A DNA stretch of 64,000 bases from Dipodascopsis uninucleata var. uninucleata. Its lineage: Eukaryota > Ascomycota > Lipomycetes > Lipomycetales > Lipomycetaceae. Below the pieces are notes generated by a model that was not told where the DNA came from, did no database searches, and saw only the letters and a list, made by a program, of their open reading frames with translations. Below are positions 21,307-33,551 of this stretch, in pieces (the first letter of the stretch is position 1; the number at the start of each line of letters is the position of its first letter). The position numbers were made by a program, and so were the translations under genes. Where the stretch lies: contig JAJLTO010000018.1 of NCBI GenBank assembly GCA_030568195.1, positions 165,733 to 229,732 on the forward strand. Reading direction: 5' to 3'.

Positions 21307-24300
21307 ATGACGGATAGGCAAGGAAAAGTAACCTTTTCGCTATTCAATCAGTCGGAAAATGATTTCAATGGTCATACATCTATCGGTGCACGAAATGGAA
21401 AGACTATTTGGGCACCATTAGGTTCATATTCACCTTCTGCTAAAGGCAGTTCAAAGTTACTGTTACCTGATGAATCATCTGTAGATCATATTGAAAGTCA
21501 GGCTCATGCGATACTCTATGCTTATCTTGATATTGTCATGGCCGTGCCGTTTCCAGCAGCGCTTTGCTATGGGCCAGAGCTTCAATTAACATGGTAAGAT
21601 ATAGATCTTTTTTTTGGGAAAGATGTGAGATGATGCGATAAATTATGCGCTCATTATTGATGGCTGGCTAGTGAGGATATGAAAGTGGTATTAACTTCTA
21701 AATTCTTTTTCTTTACAGCAATCAAATGTTTACAGAACTTGCGGGAATCAATGACAACTTTGTCGACTCTTCTGCGCTTACATTTTCAGACGTCGTAAGT
21801 TGTCATGAGTCTGAGTTTGAACTTTCAGAAGCTGTGACGAACTGTATGACCAGGGGTATGCCAGTAGTGACTGATAATCTACTTGCATTTGTTTATAATA
21901 CGAAGCGTGAAGATGAACTGTCGCATAAATCTGAATCTTATTTCACGTGGAAGATGGTGCCAATAATGGAGGAGAATGGAGATGTTTCTGGTGTTTTCAT
22001 CACAGTGACAGAGACTACTGATACGGTTCTATACGAACGTCGAATGCAGGTTCTCAAGGAATTGTATGACGCTACTGCATCAGCACTTATATTACCCGTC
22101 TTTTTCGTCCAGTCAGTGTCAGTACTACACAATCACTGCGCAGAAGATGTGGCTCTATTTGGTCTGTACGTATATGAAAACTCCAGATCAAAAACGCTTC
22201 TGCATCGATGCGGATTCGGGCTTGTGGATTTCCCAGAAAGAGTAGCGTTCGATCCTAATCCTGCATTGTTCGAACAAACTATTCTTGATACCAGTAGCTC
22301 AGCTGTTTATATTAAGTCTGACGCTGATGGCTTCAGGAACTATATTCAATATGATCCAACTCGGGGTTGGAGTGATGAAATCCGACAGCTTGTTTTCCTG
22401 CCTGTCATGCGAGATAACAAGTCTGTTGTCGGTGTTGCGGTTATCGGATTAAATCCCAGACGATCTTTTGATGAGCCTTACGAACTTTTCTTAGAACTCT
22501 TAGGTCGACAATTGGCTACCGGTATTGACAATTTGAAGCACATTGAAGAAGCATCAGCCAAGTTGAACTGGGAGGTCGCTATGAATATGAGAGAAAAGGA
22601 AGAATTGGAAGTCCTTTTGATGGAAAAGACGAAGCAACTCAAGGTTAGTGAGAACAGATTCACTAGCATGGCGCAAATTCTTCCCGCTGGTCTGTTTCTT
22701 GGTTCACCTGAAGGTGAGATAGTGTGGGCGAATGATGCGTGGTATAAACTTGCTGCGTATCCAAAAGACAATAATCCGTCATTCTGGATTAAATCTGTAC
22801 ATCCTGGAGATCGAACGTTAGTTCGTGATAGCTGGCGACGTGTAATGCAAGGTCATACCGTTCAATGCGAATTTCGATGGGCTAACAAGCGAGGTGATCC
22901 ATCAAATTTTGAAAGATGGTGTTCCAGTACGACCTCAGTTGAAATAGATCCAGAAACAGAAAAAATATTATATATAACAGGTGTTTTGACGGATATTACT
23001 GAAAGAAAACGTGCAGAAGCTCTACAGAGACAGAGAGCGGATGAAGCGGTAGAGCGACGACGTCAGCAGGAGTATTTCATAGATGCCATTTCGCATGAGA
23101 TGCGCAATCCACTTAGCGCAATTATCCAAAGTTGTGATGTTGTCTCTCAGAAAGTTGATACAGTTATCAAAAATATAGCTGCAAAGTATGGAGAGAATCA
23201 AAAACTCGAGAAAGACGAATTGACGGAAAGTGCAGAATGTCTATCGACTATACAGCTCTGTACGTCTCATATGCTCAGAATTATTGGTGACACAATTAAT
23301 CTCAGCAAAATGGAGTCCGGGCTGTTTCCTATTAATCCTAAACCTTGTAAGCCAGTCGAGGTAGCTAGAGAAGTTTTAAAGATGTATGAAAACGAGTTCA
23401 AAAACCTTTCGATTACTTTCGATCTTGAGATTGGTGAAAACTACAAAATGCTTGGTTTAGAAGTTGTCAAAATGGATTCTAGAAGAGTTATGCAAGTCCT
23501 GATTAATTTGGTTTCAAACTCGATAAAGATATTGACAAGCACGGAAAATAAACACATTCTTATACGAGTCGATGCTTCTGTCGTCAAACCTGCGCTCTGT
23601 CAAAATTCTACGTCATTTTATTTCCCTCAGAAACGAAACTGCTTGACTCGTTTCTCTAGTTTGTCAAGTTCGCCATCAAAGAGCGTTCCCTTAACAAGTT
23701 CTGCTTCTAGTGCAGCGTTAACTGCTCTTTCTGTTAACACACAGAGTGTTGCTGCTATTGATAGTGTTCTTCCCCGGGTTAAATCCTATGCTTCTCTAGC
23801 AGCGTCTCGATCATCGTCTGTTTCATCGTCTACTGGTGTCACACAGGATCCTTTAATGGTTGAAGATAGAACTAGTATATATATAATGTTCTCTGTGAAA
23901 GACTCGGGACCAGGAATGGATGAGGAGCAATTATCTACGGCGTTTCAGCGGTTCACTTCTCATTTCACCCCTCGAACCCATGTTAATTACGGCGGGACTG
24001 GACTTGGTCTTTTTATATGCCGGAAGCTTGTCGAGAACCAAGGTGGTGAGATAACTGCGGAGTCTAAAAAAGATGAAGGTTCGGAATTTGCTTTCTATAT
24101 AAAGGCTGGTAGATGTAATACCAACTCAAACACCGAATCTGAAGGGTCAGGCGATGAGCGATCGCTGATTTCTGGTTCTGTTGATGGGAAGCCGCTGGCT
24201 ACTTTCGATATCTCTCAGAAGAAAATACTTATTGTGGAAGACAACGTTATTAACCAAAAACTCTTGGAACGTCAACTAAAGAATACTGGATTCAAGACCA

Positions 24301-24617
24301 TTGTTGCAAATCATGGCCAAGAAGCCCTCGATATTATTTTGTCTGGAATAAAACCGGACTGCTGTGTAATGGATTGTGAAATGCCTGTTATGGATGGCTT
24401 CTCGGCAGTCAGGAAAATACGAGAATTAGAAAATGATGGGAAGGTTGAAAGTCGTCTTCCAATAATTGCGCTCTCAGCAAATGCCAGACAAGTGCATTTT
24501 GACCGAATGTTTGAGGCTGGCTCTGATCGTTATATAACCAAGCCGTTTAATTTCTCTCATTTGATCGAGGTTGTTAAAGAGCTTCTACAATCTACATCTA
24601 GCCCTTGCCTTCGATAG
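21307..24617 (+). CDS. hybrid sensor histidine kinase (PAS-like, GAF, PAS, HisKA, HATPase, receiver)
   Basis: The exons are 21307-21593 and 21719-24617, giving 1061 residues. The intron is GTAAGA...TTTACAG, and splicing joins LQLT to CNQMFTELAG. An N-terminal PAS-like region (PAALCYGPELQL) is followed by a GAF-like domain (about 213-370) and a PAS/PAC domain (about 410-530, ending TGVLTDITERKRAE). HisKA has the phospho-acceptor H555 in ISHEMRNPLSAI. The HATPase N-box is DSRRVMQVLINLVSNSIKI. The G1 and G2 boxes are DSGPGMDEEQL and GGTGLGLFICRKL. A receiver domain (from about 930) has D981 in VMDCEMPVMDG and a conserved lysine in YITKPF. About 90 mostly serine-rich residues are inserted between the N-box and G1. 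The build resembles the fission-yeast Mak/Phk peroxide-sensing kinases that feed a stress MAPK phosphorelay. The signal sensed is unknown. Confidence 0.9.
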
Positions 24618-25024
24618 ACTTTGTCAAATCATATGGTATTCTTCGCAGAAGTTCATTTGACGTCTCCTTTTCAAATTACATTTAGATACTCCTGCTCTAT
24701 AGATTTATATAGACTCGTGTTTATTAAGGCATGTCTACGCAGAGACCTGATTAGATAATGAATTATATACGGATTTTGACTTGCCTTTTACTGTATTTTA
24801 TTTTAATTTTGTTTAGTTTTATGCTCTTATTGTAATGAGATCTTGTCTGATGAAGGGGAAGGGATCACGGAGGAATCGTATTCTGTATTTTTGGTGGGTG
24901 CCTTAATGAATTATTTTATCTACAGGGTTATGGCAGAGTACAAGCCCCTTGTCCTTCTTTTTGCTAATTATGATTAGTTTCTATGTATTACTATTATTAT
25001 CTTTGAGCGTACGAATTGTTATTC

Positions 25025-25058
<34 letters not shown>

Positions 25059-25541
25059 CCTATTTCATTATCGTATAAACCACTTGCCGACTTCTGACCT
25101 TTCGCATAATTATGCAGGTTGTAAATGCTCTTGATTGAATAAATTTCCGTAGTTTACAATAAATCCGTAAAGATAACACATCATATTCTTGTGCCATAAG
25201 CCTCTAATATGTTTAACATTTAAAATACTTCCGGTCTGGTATTCTCCGAGGAATAAGCGAGGAATCCCAACTAAATATCCACTTGCAAGCCAGCTCCAAA
25301 TGATAGCTTATAACCGACTGACATTCGGGTATGTATTTTTTTGGTTCTCGGTTTTCAGGAAGGTATAATACAGAAATTAACGATTTTGTGTAGGCTACAT
25401 AAATCAATAAAAGTTGCTAGCAAGCTTGGACTCAGAAAGTATTCCACTGGTAGTACTTTCAGCAGCCGAGATTCAATACATAGACTCTCTAAAATACTTT
25501 TGGCGAGACGAATAGTAAGAGACGAAGTAAAGCCTAGGAAA
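24618..25541. other. intergenic with TA microsatellite
   Basis: 3' region of the histidine kinase and 5' region of ribose-5-phosphate isomerase, with a TA repeat near 25029-25055. The frame upstream of the isomerase ATG is open back to about 25341 without an ATG. Intron-like signals (GTATGT...TTTTCAG at about 25330-25360; GTATAA...TTGTGTAG) occur there, so an untranslated intron or an N-terminal extension cannot be excluded. Confidence 0.5.
25029..25055. repeat. (TA)n microsatellite
   Basis: An uninterrupted run of about 13 TA units in the 3' intergenic region of the histidine kinase gene. Length variation is likely between strains. Confidence 0.9.
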
Positions 25542-26436
25542 ATGTCTACAGCTATTCTTTCTGTCGAATCTGCTAAGAAATTAGCTGCGTATACGGCAAT
25601 TGACTCTCATTTCCCTTTAGATGCAAAGGTCGTTGGAATCGGGTCAGGTTCGACAGTCGTCTATTGCGTCGAGAGATTGGTCCAAATGAAGAAAATGGGA
25701 CAAATTCCGTCAGACTGCGTATTTATTCCTACTGGATTTCAGAGCAAAGAATTGATCATTAATGGAGGTCTTCGTCTCGGAGCGATTGACGGGTAAGTGC
25801 CATATACTTAGAAGGGATGATTGCAGAAGAATGGTTTATTGTGGGATTAGTGATGAAGTCGATACAGAGAGCGCAATAAAGTAGGACTTTAACTTTGTTA
25901 CTATGGCTTACACAATTACGCCGCCTATATTTAGATATCCTATCCTCGACGTGGCTTTTGATGGTGCTGATGAGGTTGATCCTCAATTAAACTGTATTAA
26001 AGGAGGCGGAGCTTGCTTGTTTCAGGAGAAGCTCGTTGCCCAATGTGCACAGAAATTTATTGTGGTCGCTGATTACAGAAAGAACTCAACTAATTTAGGC
26101 GTCCAGTGGCTCCAAGGGGTTCCCATTGAGGTTGTTCCTCTAGCACATGCTCGGGTTCGACAAGATTTACTCGCTATGGGAGCCAAGACTGCTGTTTTGC
26201 GTCTTGGAGGTAAGGCAAAGGCTGGTCCAGTCATTACTGACAACTGCAATGTTATTATCGATGCTCACTTTGGCGAAATTGCTGATCCTGTCAATCTCGC
26301 GCAAAATATTAAGATGTTGGTTGGGGTTGTTGAGGTCGGTCTATTCATTAATATGGCTGATGCATCATACTTCGGGAATGAAAATGGTAGTGTAACTGCT
26401 AAATTCAAAGATGGTTCTATCAAAACCATCGAGTAA
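25542..26436 (+). CDS. RKI1: ribose-5-phosphate isomerase (RpiA type)
   Basis: The exons are 25542-25792 and 25935-26436, giving 250 residues. The intron starts GTAAGT and ends ATATTTAG, and the junction rebuilds [19 protein letters not shown]. The enzyme interconverts ribose-5-phosphate and ribulose-5-phosphate in the non-oxidative pentose phosphate pathway, in the cytosol. The family motifs are [20 protein letters not shown], the active-site block [20 protein letters not shown] and GVVEVGLF. The ATG at 25542 ([17 protein letters not shown]) gives a normal family length. The open frame upstream lacks an ATG and is treated as leader. The 3' end converges on XAP5 with a gap of about 170 bp. 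Confidence 0.93.
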
Positions 26437-26604
26437 CTTGCTAGTTTATGGTTGTTCAGTTCTACTTTGTATGGTCTTTCCTGTAGAATATTTTTTTCCA
26501 GACTAAAATTTTAATGCATAATACCAACATTATACTGCGAATTTCTCTTTAAGACTTATCATTCAATACGTAGAGAGTTATTCATATATATATCTTTTAC
26601 TCTC

Positions 26605-27603
26605 TTAACGCTGCTTATAATATACAAATCCATGTTGATCCCGCAGTATCAGGTCCGTGTAGTTGGTTTCTGGGTCGAATTCCTGCCACAAACTAGCCGG
26701 ATATATATGCTTATTCTTCTCATACCATGGTCTATGAACTACTTTAGTTCGCTTTACATCTTCATCTTGGTTGTCAAAATCAAACAAGAGTCCTTCTTTA
26801 GTCTTGACTTTATTCAAAATGAAATAATAAAATTCGTAGTTATGTGGTATAATGATATTGTCTTTCACAAGCATTATATCGTCTACCGTCCCTCGATGAA
26901 ATTCTTTTCTGTCTTTTCTTGTTCTATCCAGCATAGCCCAAACGGGATCACCTTTCTTAATTGTCACCATCCCCGGTGTAGATGTGCCATCAAAATAAAC
27001 AAATCTCAGATTCACAGTCTCATCCTTGACTTGCAATTGCCTTTTGAGAAATTCCTTTCTCAATTCTTCGCGCTGTTTTCGATCCCATTCTTCTTCCTCT
27101 TTAGTTTTCAAAAAAGAGGTATCCACTGATTGATCAACCTTTCGCTTCTTACGGACAACCGCATTATCAGATTCCTCATTATTCTCCGTTTCTTCATCCT
27201 CAAAAGACAGCTTTGACCTTTGACTTTTGGTAGGCTTTTTCTTTTTCTGCTTTAATTTAGAGCTTGACTCGTTTTCGATCACCTTAGTCTCTAGTGCATC
27301 ACTAAAGTTTGCTTCCATCTCGTCGTCCGCGCCGCCTTCCAGTGCTTTCTGCCTCTTTTCTAAGGCTTCTTCGCGTAATTTTTTTAGTGATTCATAATCT
27401 ACCAACCCGACTGCTCCATTATCTTTCATCATATCTTCTACTACCATCGACATCGGCGTTGTGAACTCTCGTATACCGGCAGAGGAATTCATAGCAGCTT
27501 TGAATAGCTCGCCGGCTTGCTTCTTCTTCTCCATCTCTTGCCTCGTCATACTTGATGAAGCTCCTCCTCTCCTGGTATTTCTGAGTTTTCCACGACCACT
27601 CAT
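26605..27603 (-). CDS. xap5: XAP5/FAM50 family nuclear protein
   Basis: A single exon of 332 residues. The C-terminal half (about 190-332) carries the XAP5 domain: LRFVYFDGTSTPG, KKGDPVWAMLDRTRKDR, FHRGTVDDIMLVKDNIIIPHNYEFYYFI and the ending HIYPASLWQEFDP...YYKQR. The N-terminal half is charged, with nuclear-localisation-like stretches (KQKKKKPTKSQR, RKKRKVD) and a coiled-coil-like EEEEWDRKQREELRKEF. XAP5 proteins in fission yeast, plants and animals act in chromatin and transcription or splicing quality control; the family is missing from baker's yeast. The start ATG gives MSGRGKLRNTRRGG, a basic N-terminus typical of the family. Confidence 0.92.
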   Translation of the reverse strand: MSGRGKLRNTRRGGASSSMTRQEMEKKKQAGELFKAAMNSSAGIREFTTPMSMVVEDMMKDNGAVGLVDYESLKKLREEALEKRQKALEGGADDEMEANFSDALETKVIENESSSKLKQKKKKPTKSQRSKLSFEDEETENNEESDNAVVRKKRKVDQSVDTSFLKTKEEEEWDRKQREELRKEFLKRQLQVKDETVNLRFVYFDGTSTPGMVTIKKGDPVWAMLDRTRKDRKEFHRGTVDDIMLVKDNIIIPHNYEFYYFILNKVKTKEGLLFDFDNQDEDVKRTKVVHRPWYEKNKHIYPASLWQEFDPETNYTDLILRDQHGFVYYKQR

Positions 27604-28374
27604 ATTGAAAGCTACATACGAACTTAGTCCTTAACAATCCAGATAACCGTAACTATCTAGAATCAATTTATCCAGGAAAAGACTTTCTGGTGTAAGTGAG
27701 AGACGGGAGAGGAAAATAGTCATTTGGTCGCAAGAACTTATCAAATAACCCTAAACCAAAGAATTGAACTAGTTTAAGCATGCATAAAGAACCTTAGAAG
27801 ATAAAGTCGAGAAAACATTGGATGAAAACAATAACTTAATGATTCTTCCAGTAGACTGAATCAGACTTGAAATATAAAATAAATTGTAAGAGTAAGGATT
27901 GGTACAAGTCATAATGCGAAAGCCCTGAGGAAACTAGATAGCAGAATAAGGTACTTAGAACAAAGTCTAGTAACCAAACGTATATAGTCAAGAAGAGGCT
28001 ATGGATATAAATACGAATCAAGCATAAGTATATGAAATGTAGATATTATATAGACATGTAGATACGAGGAAAACTTAGAACCGATCGATATAAGAAAGAA
28101 AATAAAAGATATATGGAACACTCTTAATAATAAGAATTACACACGAATCAAAACATAAATACGTATGGCGAAACAATAGTATAAGGAAGAGCTAATATTT
28201 GCGACCTTTAATTGTGTGATCAATTCAGTTGGACGCATGCAAATATGTAACACAAAATTTATATCCAATATAAGAAATAAGGTCAAACATTAGTTCCCTC
28301 ACTATCGTATCAATCATTATACAATCTTGCCCAATAAACAAAAGTATGCAAATTTACAACAATCTGTCAAGAGA
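27604..28374. other. intergenic, no gene seen
   Basis: About 770 bp between two minus-strand genes, with purine-biased AT-rich plus strand. It must contain the XAP5 promoter and the 3' UTR of the phosphatase-subunit gene. Only short hydrophobic chance ORFs seen. Confidence 0.55.
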
Positions 28375-31346
28375 CTACTCGCCAATGTCCTGATCAGCTA
28401 TTTGGTTAGTTTTACCTGAAGAGCTCATATCTTCCTCTTCCTGTTCTTCATCTTCGTCATCTTCGTCAGATGATCCAAATCTATCTGGAGTCATTTGCTG
28501 CGACATGTATCGTGACCACTAAATTAGACAATATAAAAGCTATTGTTAGCTATTACTCATCTATCTATTCCATCTTCAGCATACCTGGTTATTGCTCTGC
28601 CCAAGGCCCAATTGATTTAACGTTCGGTCGGAGGTTTCGTCGTCATCTTTGTCATCTACTAGCAAACCATCTTCATTACTATATTCCGCAGCTACATCAT
28701 TATCATCTTCATCTTCATCTTCGTCCACTCCAGAGCTAGTGAAAGTATCCATGGTACTCATGCTCAAGAGATGGTGTGAAGGAATTTCGGAATTAGGTCG
28801 TTGACCACCTAAGATTGAATTGTCGCGGATTCTAATTTGCATTAGCGTCTCATTAACATAGTAATTCCAACGTTCGTTACCAATGGTAGCTTCAACAACA
28901 TCTTGTGACAATGTTTCGGGTGGATATCTCTGAAGGAATTTTACTATTTCCTCTGATATTAGAGTCAAATGACCCATATATCCCAGACGCATTCTTGTCG
29001 AGGCTTCATGTTCATTGGATGCATTGGTACCATCAATAATTTGATCAGTAATTCTATCAGTTTTGAAGAGCTCAATGGCTAAGTACCTATTATAGCCTCT
29101 ATCCATTGGTCCGTTAAATATCTGTTGAATGACATCAAATACGACATTATGTAAGAAATTGTTCCAAGGAAACTTGAAAAACAATTTAACGATTGTTGAG
29201 ACAACACGATATTTGATAAGCTGGTATTTCAAAAAGTCACCGATAACTAGCTCATTAGGATCTTCAGAGAATTCGCTCGTGTCGCGCATCTCAACATAGT
29301 CTAGATCCCCTTGAGTGGCCACTTCTTGCGACTGGGCGCTTGTATTACATGCAGCATCTGAAGCAGCATATAGCTCTCTGGTAGATGGCAAATCTGCATC
29401 TACTCCTTCTTCTTTCGATAGATCTCGAGAGTGCTCTGCTCCCGTATTTAAATCCATTGCAGCAGATGTATTATCTTGAGAAAGCTCGCTAGAGGCTAGT
29501 GGTTGATCAGCTATAATAGGAAGATTTGACTCACCCGAATCGGTAGATGAGGTACCTGAGTCCTTTCTCTTTCCAAACCAGCTGCTACTGGAACCTGCCG
29601 AAACCTCGCTTATCTGATCAGTAACAGAGAGATGTCCGACAGAACGTCGTAAGTCACTTACACACTCTTCGTTATCCAAAAAGCTTATCTCATTATCTTC
29701 ATCAACTTTTAAAAGTCGTTGCTGCTTTCGGACACGATCGCGCTCAGTAGCTATCTCTTCACCATGAGGATCATTCAAAAGAACCATGTTGCTACAATGT
29801 AAGAGTTCCGCTATGAGCTCACAGATCTTAAATCTCTCGAATCCTAGAGGTTCAATAACTCCAAATGAGGTGGCCATACGTACATCCCTTTTCTTGACCA
29901 AGAGACCCTGAAATTTAGGTATATTTTGAGCTAAAATCTTCAAGAGATAGCCTAAATAAATAGGATCCCGGGTACTAGGAGGGTGCGACTCAAGTGTCAT
30001 ATTCATCATCTGCTCAAGATCATAGTCCGAATTATTCTTTCGAATGAGCTCAATGATTACACCAACAGCTGCTGCCAAAGCCATACCACCTCCCGTGACC
30101 ATTTGATTAGCCAACTGAGTCATAATCTCAGGACTCACTAATTCTCGAGTGAGCTCATTAGGTCCAATTGAAGTGAAATCGTTACTAGCGTTCGCGGAAA
30201 TCGTGATCAAAGCCTTCAAAAAGTCACCGGCGGCTGATTGTGTATTAGAAGTTGTATCAGCAGACAGGAAAGATATCAATCGAGGTATTAGTTGCTGCTC
30301 CTGCAAAGTTTCAATAATTCCGACCTCAGAATCAGGCTTATCAGTACATAGAATCTTCAGCAAAAGATCCATGATAGCTGGAGTATCAATATGCTTCATG
30401 AACTTCTCGACTAAATTGGGTAGTGTTTTCAAAAATTCTATCATCTGTTCCGTCTTTCGGTCCAAAAATTGTTCATTTGTTTTGGCAAAATACCCAGCAT
30501 AAACCGGGTCAAGAGGTTCAGTACTATCAAGGAATGTCCAGAATTCCTCCAAAAGAGCTGTCTCCCTCATAACAGTCTCATATATCGACCAAATCTCCGC
30601 TGAAAATATCTCCGTTGAGAGTCGGGCGCATCTGCGTTTTAAATACCAACCGATTAGCATTACAATCACCAATTTCTTCATATCTTAAGCATCATTGCTA
30701 TCATATATATCATCTAAACATACCTCCAGGCTTTCTCTTCATCAAAGAGGCCGGAAGAGTCGGGCTCTGGCGATGCTGCTATACGTGTTAAACCAAGATC
30801 TTCGTCATCATCAAGAGTGTCTAAGTCGTCAGCACCATCCTCTCTGTCCTTTGCAAAGGGATTAGAGGGAACGTAGCCATCTTGCGTCGCATTTTCACTA
30901 CCATCTATCGTCTGCTTATCTTTATCCTCAGAACCTTCTTCCTTAACAACTTCATTTTGTCCAGCTTTGACAATCTCAGCCATCCGGTCTCCCGTAGACT
31001 CCTCATTATTATTATCATCCTCTCTTCCACTCAGACCCCCACTACCGCCTTCACCTCCCTCGCTGTTACTACTTTCACTGATACTGCCATTACTACTATT
31101 GCTACTGCTGATCTCACTGGCATTATCTTTTTGAGACCAGTGACTAATATATCGCAATAGTTGTTGAAGGTTTCGAGGTTCCCGTAAAAACTCGATAAGC
31201 TTTGCGTTGTGCTCTCGCAGTTCTTGTAGGATATCATCTTCCTCAAACAGTTCAGCTAGAGTACAATCCGGTTTCTCCAGCAGTTTATTTATTCCTGAAA
31301 CAGCATTCAAGGACGCAAAGTTTGCGCCTACACGCCAAAAGGCCAT
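28375..31346 (-). CDS. ekc1: SAPS-family Sit4/PP6 phosphatase-associated subunit (Ekc1/Sap185/190-like)
   Basis: The exons are 30724-31346, 28585-30631 and 28375-28518 (minus strand), giving 937 residues. The junctions rebuild KAWRCARLSTEIFSAEIW and GQSNNQWSRYMSQQMTPDRF. The N-terminus (MAFWRVGANF...INKLLEKPDCTLAELFEEDDILQELREHNAKLIEFL) and the helical repeat region with FLDSTEPLDPVYAGYFAKTNE and FLHNVVFDVIQQIFNGPMDRGYN are hallmarks of SAPS proteins. These regulate the type-2A-like phosphatase Sit4/Ppe1/PP6 in cell-cycle and TOR-linked signalling. An acidic/serine insert sits at about residues 85-200 and another in the middle (about 445-555). The C-terminus is strongly acidic (SSDEDDEDEEQEEED). 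The length is close to other family members. Confidence 0.93.
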
Positions 31347-31618
31347 CTTATAACAAGGATTAAACGATGATGTATAGATACCTGGAAGATGGTCGTGTGG
31401 GGATTATTCATTCAGCTCAAATTTTGCTTTTGGCTCTTTTTTGGTAGCTGAAGCGTTTTCCTAAAGTACAAATCAACTAAATTTGCACCAACCTTACGCA
31501 CTTTATTATGCTTTTTTGACGGATGGCACCAGTGATAGTCCCGTCTAATACCACATAAGGTTTAGCTCCGATTCTAATTTAAGAGTTTCCGAGGAGACAA
31601 TACATTCTTAATGGACTT

Positions 31619-31876
31619 TCAATATGTAGGCATTTTATTTATTTTATTCTTCATGTATCTGCTAAGACATCTTCCAATAAAATAAGTTGTCTTTATTTTG
31701 TACTGAAAATCCTTCATTGTAAACAGTCCTTGGAGCAATGAAGTTTTCTGCCTCACAATAATAACAGAAAGCAATACTATGGAAAAATAGTGATATGCAC
31801 CACTCATACCAAACAATGAAGTTGTAAGCACATTATTAAGATCAATATCAAAGTAGTGGTTGAATACAGTGGACAT
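31619..31876 (-). CDS. possible 85-residue hydrophobic protein
   Basis: A small ORF starting with ATG (MSTVFNHYFDIDLNNV) that lies 48 bp downstream of the Nup49 stop and 272 bp upstream of the phosphatase-subunit start, on the same strand. It has one candidate membrane segment (YHYFSIVLLSVIIV) and a basic C-terminus (RYMKNKINKM). No family recognised. In DNA this AT-rich a chance ORF is quite possible, and it could simply be 3' UTR. The rest of 31347-31923 shows nothing else. Confidence 0.25.
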   Translation of the reverse strand: MSTVFNHYFDIDLNNVLTTSLFGMSGAYHYFSIVLLSVIIVRQKTSLLQGLFTMKDFQYKIKTTYFIGRCLSRYMKNKINKMPTY

Positions 31877-31923
31877 GGTAGTATTAGAACAAGAATTCAA
31901 CTTTAATAATGTATATTCATACT

Positions 31924-33322
31924 CTACTTCTCTCTGCTCTCCAGACGAGCAACATTGTGGTGTAATTCAGCTACTTTGTTTCCAAGAGCCATAAATACAA
32001 CATACTCCTCATGTAACGCTCGCAATACACCTTCAGCAGTGTTGCTAGGCGCAGCTTGTCCTTTCACAATCTCGCTTTCAATTCCATCAACTGCACGATC
32101 AACCTCAGCAAGAACTCCACGATAGTCATATATCTTTCTTTCGAGCTCCTGAGCGTGTCTTTCGAAGTAATTAAGTAATGGATCGCCAAGAGGTAGACGT
32201 GCACCTGGAATCCGTAATTGTTGGATCAATTGTATACATAGTTGTACGTCCTGTGAAGCGACGTCAACGATCTGCTTTTGCGATGTCATTGAAGCCATGT
32301 CATTGGAAAGGGCTTGGTTTGTAGTGGCCAGTTTCTGTGATATACTAACAGTTAACATTAAAGCCCTATGTTATTATAAGAACATGAACTTACTCTCATT
32401 AACACTTCCACATCCCGTGGAACGCTCTGCATAAATTCTACTCGTGACTGCTTTCGTGCTTTGAGGTCGTCGGATATCTCTATTTGCTTGATAATATAGT
32501 TGCTATAAATATACAATTGTCAATAGTTGCCACAGGACCTAGAGCGTCCACACTAAACAATCCCTTTACGGGTAATTAAATACTTACTCTATTTCATCTA
32601 GCTCTTTCTGAGCTGATTCTGCTAAATCGCTGTGTCGTGTCAAAGACGTGATTTGAACATGAGGATGCTGGGCATTGCTCTGTAGCTGAGCTGTTAATGT
32701 ATTTCCACTCAGCGCTGGTTTTGCAAACATTGTCCCGCTAGAATTTGCGTTAACCCCAAAACCTCCGTTATTATTTATGCTCGTTGTTGTTGGATTTGCG
32801 AACAGGTTAGATCCTGAAACTGAGGCACCTGCGCCTGTACTTCCAAAGAGTCCAGGCGCAGTTCCACTCCCTACACCTCCGGCCGGTTTAGCGCCAAAAA
32901 TACCACCATTATTCGCAACTGAGGATCCAAATAAACCACTGCTGCCATTTGAAGCACCGCTGATCACATTGTTGTTAGATCCAGATGTAACTACGTTTGG
33001 CGTTGGCGCATTAGTAACTGCTGCACCGAACAGACCTCCGCTGGTGTTCGATCCGAACCTGTTTCCAAGCTGCTGGCTGCTATTTTGACCTCCGAACATC
33101 CCTATATTCGCTTGATTGCTTTGCTGATTGGTATTATTTCCGAATGAACCGCCGCCACTAGTAGGCGTATTTCCAAAACTTGGTGTGCTTGGCTTAGAGG
33201 CACCAAAAAGTCCTCCGCTTTGTTGGTTCTGCTGTGTAGATCCACCGCTATAAAATTTACAAACAGATAAGCATCCTCCCACTCAACAATGAAAATACTC
33301 AAACTCACAATGAAAAGGACAT
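31924..33322 (-). CDS. NUP49: FG-nucleoporin Nup49 (NUP58 homologue)
   Basis: The exons are 33309-33322 (14 nt, MSFS plus two bases), 32588-33247, 32394-32502 and 31924-32334, giving 397 residues. The tiny first exon is supported by GTGAGT, acceptor TTATAG and the joined start MSFSFGGSTQQNQQSGGLFG. Residues 1-205 are a Gly/Asn/Ser-rich FG domain with about nine GLFG/FG repeats. Residues 215-397 are helical coiled coil (DEIDNYIIKQIEISDDLKA, then QQLRIPGARLPLGDPLLNYF). Nup49 forms the central channel complex with Nsp1 and Nup57 in the nuclear pore, where the FG repeats bind transport receptors. It is transcribed divergently from the parvulin gene, with 229 bp between the start codons. Confidence 0.9.
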
Positions 33323-33551
33323 TTTTAACTTTTATCTATAAATATGGGTCACTATTATATTCTTATGCAATCATTTCCAGTCTGGAATAATAAATTGACT
33401 GTACTCGCGATCTTCCCTTTTTTCTCATTTTTGTTACGCGTGAATACAAGGTTTAGGGTAATTGTTTGGCGCCTGTGCGGCTCTGCGTTATAATGGAATC
33501 TCTGTCCAGTGCCAGCTAGAAAACTAATATATTCATCTACGTAATAGAGTA
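33323..33551. promoter_or_regulatory. shared divergent promoter, Nup49 / Par14
   Basis: 229 bp separate two divergent start codons. No TATA box or named operator is obvious. It contains TTTAGGGTAATTG, resembling a plain GC-poor fungal promoter. The assignment rests only on gene arrangement. Confidence 0.5.

Noticed and set aside
26632-27129. 165-codon plus-strand ORF
   Set aside because: Exact antisense of the XAP5 gene; no family resemblance and dominated by hydrophobic codons that mirror Lys/Glu-rich coding.
27836-28021. 61-codon hydrophobic minus-strand ORF
   Set aside because: Short, AT-rich and without family features; consistent with chance.
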